Below are positions 1 to 5,209 of a stretch of 5,209 bases of DNA, piece after piece. Below the pieces are notes generated by a model. It did not search any database. It saw only the letters and a list, made by a program, of their open reading frames with translations, and had not been told where the DNA came from. Origin of the DNA: Bacteroidota bacterium (GTDB taxonomy: Bacteria; Bacteroidota; Ignavibacteria; UBA10030; UBA8401); the NCBI GenBank assembly GCA_030824175.1, contig JAVBYH010000018.1:1-5209 (forward strand), written 5' to 3'. Each line of letters starts with the position of its first letter. Positions within the stretch are counted from its first letter, which is position 1. A program made the translations under genes and the position numbers.

Positions 1-3000
1 GGCGCCGCACCGGCCGCCGACGAGGAAGGTTTGAAGAGCAGGCCGAACATTGTGTTGTTCGACTGCTGCGCGTACGGAGGCGGCGTCAGCGCAATGATCT
101 CATCGCCGATATCCCATCGTCCCTTCACTCCAGCGTCCTTCACGAGGAAACTCAGCACTGTCGCGTCTGATGCGTTTTCAATTTTGAACGGAACTTTCAC
201 GTAGACCGAGCCGGAGACCGGTTTCAGCGAATCGGCTCCCGCCGTGTACTGGCCGGCTGCCGTCGTGTCGCCCAGCGATTTCGTAAAGGTGATCTTCACA
301 TCGACCGGCGCGAGGCGCTGCGTTCCCACGGACGCCTTGTCCATCACGACGAGCACACCGGTGGGTTTGGTGCCCTGGAAGCTCGAGCGTGTCGAGTCGA
401 GCACAAGCGTTTCGTCCTTCACGAACGGACGCACGCCGTCGAACACGGGATTATTGTCCTGACCCGCGGTGGCGACGCTGTTCACGATCGGATAATACTT
501 GTACGACACCGTGTACGGCTCGTCCTTCTTCAGCACGCCTGCCTGCGCGCCCTTGATCTGGCCGCCCGCCGAGTCGACGACGATGAGCGCGGGGCTGATC
601 GCCACGTTGCCTGCGTCGACAACCTGCACGCTCGACCGCACGATGTTGCGGTTCACCAATCCCGCGTAGAGGAGGTCGCGTCCAACGATCTTTTCGATCA
701 CCGGCGTATCGCTCAGAATGCTGTAGGCGATAACGCTGTCCGTGCCGCTCTTGACCTTCTTGAACGACACGTTGTACGAGTTGTTGCCGAGGGCCTTCTC
801 GTTGAGAACCTGGAACGCAAGTGTTCCGGTCGCGCTCCCCTTTGCATGCGTCGTCGTCAGGCCTGTCGCGATGTCGGTCGCCGTGCTCACCATTCCCGAG
901 GCCGGGTTGCCCGGAACCACAGACAGCGTGTTCACGTCGAATTTGTATTCCTGCGTCACGGCGTCGCGCGTGATGATGGCTTGCGTTTCCGTCGGGGGCA
1001 GCTTCAAGCTGGCCGAATACGTGCCATGGTCGAATGCCACGACCGCATAATAGTATGTTTTACCGTTCACGACGTTCGAGTCGACGAACTGATGACGAAG
1101 TCCACTCACGTCTCCGGGTGCGCCCATGTAATATTTCACATAGCGTCCCTGGAACTCGGCGGGATGGAAGCCGCCGTCGTATACCGCCTTGAGCGAATCG
1201 GACCACGGCAGATGCCATTGCGCGCCTTCGAGCGCCTTGCCGATGAAGGGCGTGCCGTTTCCGTCGGTGACCGTGTAGACGTCGCTAAACGTGAAATCCT
1301 CCGAACGATAGATCTTATAGCCTTCGAAATCGTTGACGTTCAAGAGCGGGTCCATTCCCTCTTCCGCGGCGGTGTCCCAATAGAGCGTCACGCGCTTATC
1401 TCCGGGGATCGCGACAACGTGCGGCTTCGGCGGCGGCTGTGCGAAGCGGTAGTTGGCTTCGAGCACGCGCTGTGCTGTCTCCGAGTTCAACAACAAGTCG
1501 GTGAGATTCTGTCCCATCATCAACGCGATGGAGAAGCGCTGACGATCACCCTGATGCAGCGTGAACGGTCCGCAGCCATAGAGGAAAATATTGTCGCCCG
1601 TCGGCGTCGTTCCGCCAGGCAAGGTCAACAGGTCGAGTCCCGTCGAATCCATGTCGGCGGAGATCTTGTCGTACATGAGGATGTCGTTCTTCGGACGGTT
1701 GTCGCCGCCGAACACGAGCGCCCAGAAACTCTTCAATCCGATCTGATCCGATTCGTTCACGTCGCGGAAACCGAAGTTCGGTTCGGAACCGAGCCATGTG
1801 CCGTCGCCGCCGATTTTCTGATCGGGCATGCCGTTTCCTTCGCCTTCGTCTCCCGTTCCTGCGATGCCGTCGATACCGACGTCGTCGCGCGTGACGTCCC
1901 AGTTCGCGTTCTCGTCGCCGGACCAGTGCGCCTTCGGATCGCCGTACATCGCCTTGTACTTCGCGATGTCCTTGATGTCGCGGGCGGCGTTTCCATTGTC
2001 AAGATACACGCCCCTGTCGTTGAACGGGCTTTCATCCTGGAGACCGTCGTCGTCGTTGTCCACCTGATCGCCGCTATTGGTCGGGCTTTCGAGGAATTTG
2101 TATCCGAAGTACCCGGGAGTGATGGTGGAGATGTCGCCCTTGTTGTCCGGATCCCATGCATAGACGAGGTTGCGCGAGCGGCCCGATGTGAGCACGCCGT
2201 TCACTTTCGTCAGGTCCACGCCGCTCTTGAAGACGGTTCCTTCGCGCGCGGGAATAAACGACGCCGCGTCGTCCGAATAATTGCTTCCGCCGCCGATGTG
2301 CGGATCGCCGAACATGCCGAAGAAGACGTTTCCGAGCGACTTCGGACTCGGATTCTCGACTGTGTACACGAGAAACACGATGTCCTCGGCGAGCGGGTTC
2401 GAATACTGGAATGTGCGGACTTCGAGGTTCACACCGAGACCACGCTTCGACGAATCATCCGGGAACGGATAATATTCCCATTCCTTCTTCGTCCAGTCGT
2501 CCACGGCGAAGTACACTTCTTCATCCGGCACCGTGGAGTTGCCGCCCAGGTACGAGGGATAGACATACTGGCCGAGTACGTTGTTGTACCACGATTCCGG
2601 CCATGAGGGCGGTTTCAGACGAAGATCGTTGCCGACCTTCGACCGGGCGCCCCAGCTGGCGATATCGGGTTGCCCCTGCGCGGAATATCCCACCTTGGGC
2701 AACCATCCCCATTTTCCGCCGTCGGGACCGTATTCGCCGTCGCCTGTGGCGTCGAAGCCCTCGCTGACGATCTTCACGGAGTCGATCGTCGATTTCGCCT
2801 TCGGCACCTTCGCGCCGACGAGCGGACCGAATTCGTACCCGTAACCCATGCCGTTCCAGACGAGATCGAGCACGTTCGCGGTGATGCCGGGCCGGCTGAT
2901 GGACGACGTGTTGTAGATGATCGTCTTGACCTTGTTGCCCTGGATGACGAGGCTCTTGTTCTCGGACCGAACCCCTGATGCCTTCTCGAGGCGGTTCATG

Positions 3001-3149
3001 AAGCGGTCGCGGGATTTGTTATACTGCTGCAGCTGTGACGGCGTCAATCCTTTCGCGTCGGAGTGTTTGAAATCTATTTCCTTCTCCTGCGCCTGAAGCG
3101 ACATCGACACTGCTGTTGCGAGAATCAGCAAACGAATGACTATTTTCAT
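1..3149 (-). CDS. Large secreted protein with acidic loops and a fibronectin-III-like domain (3' end outside window)
   Basis: An uninterrupted frame runs from ATG at 3149 to the window edge, giving at least 1049 residues with no stop. Residues 1-20 form a signal peptide. Seen after it: an aromatic/glycine segment near residues 101-115 (GYGYEFGPLVGAKV); a Pro/Trp motif WPESW at 183-187; an acidic motif at 282-294 (DPHIGGGSNYSDD); two Asp/Gly-rich loops at 364-373 and 422-443; a GPFTLHQGDRQRF segment at 527-539; a fibronectin-III-like domain at about 572-715; and a β-rich C-terminal part with FDGVRPFV at 903-910. Cys526 is the only cysteine. From memory, this order resembles large uncharacterised exported proteins of Ignavibacteria and related FCB phyla, many of which end in a type IX secretion sorting domain; that end is not visible here. 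I recognise no catalytic motif and assign no reaction. It follows the receptor gene by 34 bases, so co-transcription is likely. Alternatives are an adhesin, a surface-layer component or a receptor-associated binding protein. Being a real gene is near certain; the function is unknown. Confidence 0.93.
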   Translation of the reverse strand, partial: MKIVIRLLILATAVSMSLQAQEKEIDFKHSDAKGLTPSQLQQYNKSRDRFMNRLEKASGVRSENKSLVIQGNKVKTIIYNTSSISRPGITANVLDLVWNGMGYGYEFGPLVGAKVPKAKSTIDSVKIVSEGFDATGDGEYGPDGGKWGWLPKVGYSAQGQPDIASWGARSKVGNDLRLKPPSWPESWYNNVLGQYVYPSYLGGNSTVPDEEVYFAVDDWTKKEWEYYPFPDDSSKRGLGVNLEVRTFQYSNPLAEDIVFLVYTVENPSPKSLGNVFFGMFGDPHIGGGSNYSDDAASFIPAREGTVFKSGVDLTKVNGVLTSGRSRNLVYAWDPDNKGDISTITPGYFGYKFLESPTNSGDQVDNDDDGLQDESPFNDRGVYLDNGNAARDIKDIAKYKAMYGDPKAHWSGDENANWDVTRDDVGIDGIAGTGDEGEGNGMPDQKIGGDGTWLGSEPNFGFRDVNESDQIGLKSFWALVFGGDNRPKNDILMYDKISADMDSTGLDLLTLPGGTTPTGDNIFLYGCGPFTLHQGDRQRFSIALMMGQNLTDLLLNSETAQRVLEANYRFAQPPPKPHVVAIPGDKRVTLYWDTAAEEGMDPLLNVNDFEGYKIYRSEDFTFSDVYTVTDGNGTPFIGKALEGAQWHLPWSDSLKAVYDGGFHPAEFQGRYVKYYMGAPGDVSGLRHQFVDSNVVNGKTYYYAVVAFDHGTYSASLKLPPTETQAIITRDAVTQEYKFDVNTLSVVPGNPASGMVSTATDIATGLTTTHAKGSATGTLAFQVLNEKALGNNSYNVSFKKVKSGTDSVIAYSILSDTPVIEKIVGRDLLYAGLVNRNIVRSSVQVVDAGNVAISPALIVVDSAGGQIKGAQAGVLKKDEPYTVSYKYYPIVNSVATAGQDNNPVFDGVRPFVKDETLVLDSTRSSFQGTKPTGVLVVMDKASVGTQRLAPVDVKITFTKSLGDTTAAGQYTAGADSLKPVSGSVYVKVPFKIENASDATVLSFLVKDAGVKGRWDIGDEIIALTPPPYAQQSNNTMFGLLFKPSSSAAGAA
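1005..1436 (-). other. Fibronectin-III-like domain, apparently with an insertion, within the large secreted protein
   Basis: After a polyproline hinge (QPPPKP, residues 571-576) the protein shows VTLYW at 587-591, then FEGYKIYRS at 608-616 and NGKTYYYAVVAFD at 695-707. These are the usual landmarks of a fibronectin type III fold: a first strand with Trp, the 'GYkIYRs' strand, and the 'G.tYyYaV.A.d' strand. The distance between the last two is about 80 residues, so the unit spans about 140 residues against the usual 90-100. The intervening segment, rich in Trp, Phe and Gly, would be an insertion. Such domains are normally non-catalytic β-sandwich modules for binding or spacing. Confidence 0.7.
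1821..2060 (-). other. Two Asp/Gly-rich, possibly calcium-binding loops within the large secreted protein
   Basis: Residues 364-373 read DNDDDGLQDE, and residues 422-443 contain DDVGIDGIAGTGDEGEG followed by NGMPD. Alternating acidic residues with glycines resemble the Asp-rich calcium-binding loops of dockerin and thrombospondin type-3 repeats. Between them lies an Asn/Asp/Lys-rich linker. The spacing does not match a canonical EF-hand exactly, so metal binding is inferred from composition and pattern only. Confidence 0.45.
3090..3149 (-). other. Signal peptide of the large secreted protein
   Basis: The N-terminus begins MKIVIR, followed by the hydrophobic stretch LLILATAVSM and then SLQAQEKE. 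This is a short basic n-region, a hydrophobic core and a probable signal peptidase I site after Ala20 (LQA before QEKE). No cysteine is present near the cleavage site, so it does not look like a lipoprotein. The sequence therefore supports Sec-dependent export to the periplasm or beyond. The exact cleavage residue is inferred. Confidence 0.82.
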
Positions 3150-3159
3150 GTGGCACATT

Positions 3160-3165
3160 TCCTTT
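3160..3165 (-). promoter_or_regulatory. Ribosome-binding site of the large secreted protein, deciding its start
   Basis: The minus strand reads AAAGGA ending 10 bases before the ATG at 3149. A second in-frame ATG at 3158 (giving an extra Met-Cys-His) lies only one base after AAAGGA, too close for normal initiation. The ATG at 3149 also places the basic residues and hydrophobic core at the right distance for a signal peptide. I therefore prefer 3149. Many Bacteroidota depend weakly on Shine-Dalgarno pairing, which limits the weight of this argument. Confidence 0.6.
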
Positions 3166-3183
3166 GTTGACAGATGTTCCGGA

Positions 3184-5209
3184 TTAGAAGTATAACGACA
3201 CGCCCAACCGCACCAGCCGCGGACGGCTGACATTGGTCGGGTTGACATAATAATTATCGATCGCCGACGCCGGGATCAATCCGGCCTGGCCCGCCTTAAT
3301 GCGCGTCATGATCTGGCCGAACTGGTTCGGGTTGGCGACTTCATCGGCATTATAGAGCGCGCGGCCGCTGTTCGAGTACACATCCGTTTCGTTCTGGATG
3401 TCGAAGAGATTGTCCACAAGCAGGAACACGGAGCAGTTCAGATCGCTGAACTTGAAATATTTTTCGGCCTTCAGATCCACGGACCATTGGAACGGTTTCG
3501 TGGAGCTGTTCTGGACGAACTGTGTCTGCTGCAGCGAGAGGGCTGCCGGAATGCTCGCCGTGTAGGGCGACCCGGTGCGCAGACGCCAGATGGTGCTCAC
3601 CGTGTAATTGTCCGTTTCGCCGAGGTTCAGTGTGGCGTTAAGCGTGTGCGCCCTGTCGAAATCGAGCGGCACGAGGAACGTCTCGGCGTTCTTGCCCGAT
3701 TTCTCGCTGAAGAAGAAGTCCGCGACGGGTTCCGTGCGGTTGCCCTCGGACACGGCGAATGTGTAGTCGAGCGATCCGGAGAAGATGCTGCCCGGTGCGC
3801 GGCGCTGCAGCACGGAGACCGTGATGCCGCGCGAGTTCGCGTACGAGAGGTTTGTGTAGACGTTATACCGCTGGTCGCCCTTCGCCGTCACGACGAGCTG
3901 CGAGAAGAGGTAATCCTTCACGTCCTTGTAAAATCCGACGACTTCCATGCGGAGGTCGCTCGTGAAGCCCTGCGTGAGGCCAATCTCGTACTGCACGCTG
4001 CGCTGCGGTTTCGCGTCGGGATTGCCGAAGGACGGCGTCACGCCGTCCGGCGCGCGCCAGTTGGCGTTCCTATAGAGCGACGAGAGATTCCCAAACTGAT
4101 AGAAATGCCCGTACGAGAATCGGATCACTCCCTGGTCGGTGATCGGATATGCGATGCTCACGCGCGGACTCACCGACTGCTTCACCGAAGCGTCCGTGAG
4201 GTCCTTCACAAGATAGATCGTGTCGCGGGCGGAATACGCGCTGCTCAGGTTCGGATTATACTTCCCGGCCGGATCGAAGAATTCATAGCGGAGGCCGGCG
4301 TTGAGGATGAGCGACTTCGAGAGCTCGATCTTGTCCTGCACGTAGGCCGAACCCTGGAGCGGCTCGCGGTTGTAATGCACGTAGCCCGAGGAGACATCGG
4401 GGATGTGCGGCACGGGGACGCGGCCGTCCGTGTACACGTCCTGGAATTTTGTGATCACCTTCGTCGGGTCTGCCGCATCGACGAACTGGAGCGTGTAGCT
4501 CTCGTAGTCGATCGTGTGCTTGCGCGCCTCGATGCCGAACTTCACCTCGTGCACGTCGAAGAGCTGCGCGACGACATCGAGTTTTCCGGAAATTGTTTCG
4601 GTGGAGCGGATCGTGCGGTCGAGCGAGACGCCGCCGGTGGTGAAGCTCGTCGTCGGAAGCTCGGTCTGATAGAACGACGGCAGATAGCGCGGATCGTTCC
4701 AATCCTCGTACGCCAGCGTCTTGCCTTCGTTGAAATTGTACGATCCTTTTAGCGTGTAGAACACCGTCGGCGAGATCGTGTGCGTCCAGTCGATCGAATG
4801 GATGATGCCGCGGTTGTAGTTCTCGGGACGGCCGTCGGGATTGAACCGGTACGAATTGTAGTAGTGAGCGTCCGATGTGGATGTCCCGGCACTCGTTCCT
4901 GCATTGGCCACGAGTTCATACTTCAATCGCATCGTCGCGGAGAATTTATACGCAAGGTTGCCCTGAATGTTGTACGATTCCGACGTGTTGAGCGGCACGA
5001 GCGCGCCGTCGCCGGTGGGAAGCGAATTCTTCACCGAGGTGTCGTTCGCGATCGGGTTGAAATAGTACGGGCTGCTTGCGGCGGCCTTTCTCGGGTCGGT
5101 GATCGAGACGATGTTGCCTGCCGTATCGGTCGTGGTGAACGTGCGGCCGAGCTGGTCGCGCGTTACATAGAAGTCGCTCGTGTTGTAGAGACGCGTGCCG
5201 TAGAGATAC
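3184..5209 (-). CDS. TonB-dependent receptor, C-terminal β-barrel portion (5' end outside window)
   Basis: The frame is open from the right window edge to TAA at 3184-3186, giving 674 residues. A GTG at 5034 is internal, because 58 in-frame residues precede it without a stop. The product matches the outer-membrane β-barrel of TonB-dependent receptors, which import large substrates using TonB-ExbBD energy. Visible barrel signatures are HEVKFGIEARKH (about 4518-4554), AYVQDKIELSKSLILNAGLRY (ending near 4285), SPRVSIAYP then FSYGHFYQF (about 4095-4170), a KPQRSVQYEIGLTQGF stretch followed by VVGFYKDVKDYL (about 3910-4010), LDFDRAHTLNATLNLG (about 3619-3666) and VDNLFDIQNETDVYSN (about 3375-3422). 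The protein ends RLVRLGVSLYF, an aromatic C-terminus typical of barrels inserted by BamA. The plug domain, any carboxypeptidase-like N-terminal domain and the TonB box lie outside the window, so ligand and subfamily cannot be told. It contains a single cysteine (3433-3435). The large secreted-protein gene follows after 34 bases, consistent with an operon. Confidence 0.93.
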   Translation of the reverse strand, partial: YLYGTRLYNTSDFYVTRDQLGRTFTTTDTAGNIVSITDPRKAAASSPYYFNPIANDTSVKNSLPTGDGALVPLNTSESYNIQGNLAYKFSATMRLKYELVANAGTSAGTSTSDAHYYNSYRFNPDGRPENYNRGIIHSIDWTHTISPTVFYTLKGSYNFNEGKTLAYEDWNDPRYLPSFYQTELPTTSFTTGGVSLDRTIRSTETISGKLDVVAQLFDVHEVKFGIEARKHTIDYESYTLQFVDAADPTKVITKFQDVYTDGRVPVPHIPDVSSGYVHYNREPLQGSAYVQDKIELSKSLILNAGLRYEFFDPAGKYNPNLSSAYSARDTIYLVKDLTDASVKQSVSPRVSIAYPITDQGVIRFSYGHFYQFGNLSSLYRNANWRAPDGVTPSFGNPDAKPQRSVQYEIGLTQGFTSDLRMEVVGFYKDVKDYLFSQLVVTAKGDQRYNVYTNLSYANSRGITVSVLQRRAPGSIFSGSLDYTFAVSEGNRTEPVADFFFSEKSGKNAETFLVPLDFDRAHTLNATLNLGETDNYTVSTIWRLRTGSPYTASIPAALSLQQTQFVQNSSTKPFQWSVDLKAEKYFKFSDLNCSVFLLVDNLFDIQNETDVYSNSGRALYNADEVANPNQFGQIMTRIKAGQAGLIPASAIDNYYVNPTNVSRPRLVRLGVSLYF

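Noticed and set aside
1757..2161. A 134-residue minus-strand open frame rich in Thr, Arg and Ser
   Set aside because: It is a different frame of the same strand as the secreted-protein gene. Its low-complexity Thr/Arg composition comes from frame-shifted reading of Asp/Gly-rich codons.
846..2606. A 586-residue plus-strand open frame
   Set aside because: It lies entirely antisense to the well-supported secreted-protein gene. Its product is Arg/Val/His/Glu-rich with no domain or signal peptide and looks like a complement translation of GC-rich codons, so I treat it as a shadow.
1..3149. The secreted protein as a SusD homolog
   Set aside because: There is no lipobox cysteine after the signal peptide, the length is well over the usual 500-650 residues, and no SusD-type helical repeat pattern is visible.
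3150..3183. A possible terminator or promoter between the two genes
   Set aside because: Only 34 bases are available. I see no stem-loop followed by a T-run, and no room for a promoter beyond the ribosome-binding site.
3487..4752. A 421-residue plus-strand open frame
   Set aside because: It is antisense to the receptor barrel, with the same biased Arg/Val/Glu/His composition and no recognisable motif. The receptor reading on the other strand is unambiguous.
3184..5034. The receptor as a complete 616-residue protein starting at GTG 5034
   Set aside because: The frame remains open upstream to the window edge with barrel-like sequence (YLYGTRLYNTSDFYV), and the GTG lies in the middle of it. 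The true start is outside the window.

Overview
The window contains two long protein-coding genes, both on the minus strand, both cut by a window edge, and separated by only 34 bases. Base composition is GC-rich, with a strong preference for C or G at third codon positions in both genes. The protein types are a large TonB-dependent outer-membrane receptor and a very large secreted protein with acidic loops, a fibronectin-III-like domain and a Bacteroidota-style signal peptide. Together they point to a Gram-negative member of the FCB (Fibrobacteres-Chlorobi-Bacteroidota) superphylum, most likely the Ignavibacteria/Kapabacteria/Kryptonia side rather than a classical gut Bacteroides. This placement rests on remembered protein style, not on a marker gene.

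Layout in the direction of transcription (right to left): positions 5209 to 3184 encode the C-terminal 674 residues of a TonB-dependent receptor β-barrel, with the plug and N-terminus outside the window. A 34-base gap follows, with a clear purine-rich ribosome-binding site and no terminator. Positions 3149 to 1 then encode at least 1049 residues of a secreted protein that is still open at the window edge. No RNA gene, mobile element, CRISPR array, promoter or terminator was found, and no stretch over 300 bases lacks a gene.

Functionally the pair looks like one cell-envelope operon. The receptor would sit in the outer membrane, and the downstream product would be exported across the inner membrane and probably end up on the cell surface or outside. 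The order receptor then large secreted partner recalls SusC/SusD-type uptake pairs, but the second protein shows no lipobox and no recognisable SusD fold, so any partnership is a hypothesis. Several long plus-strand open frames opposite these genes are composition-driven shadows and are not annotated.
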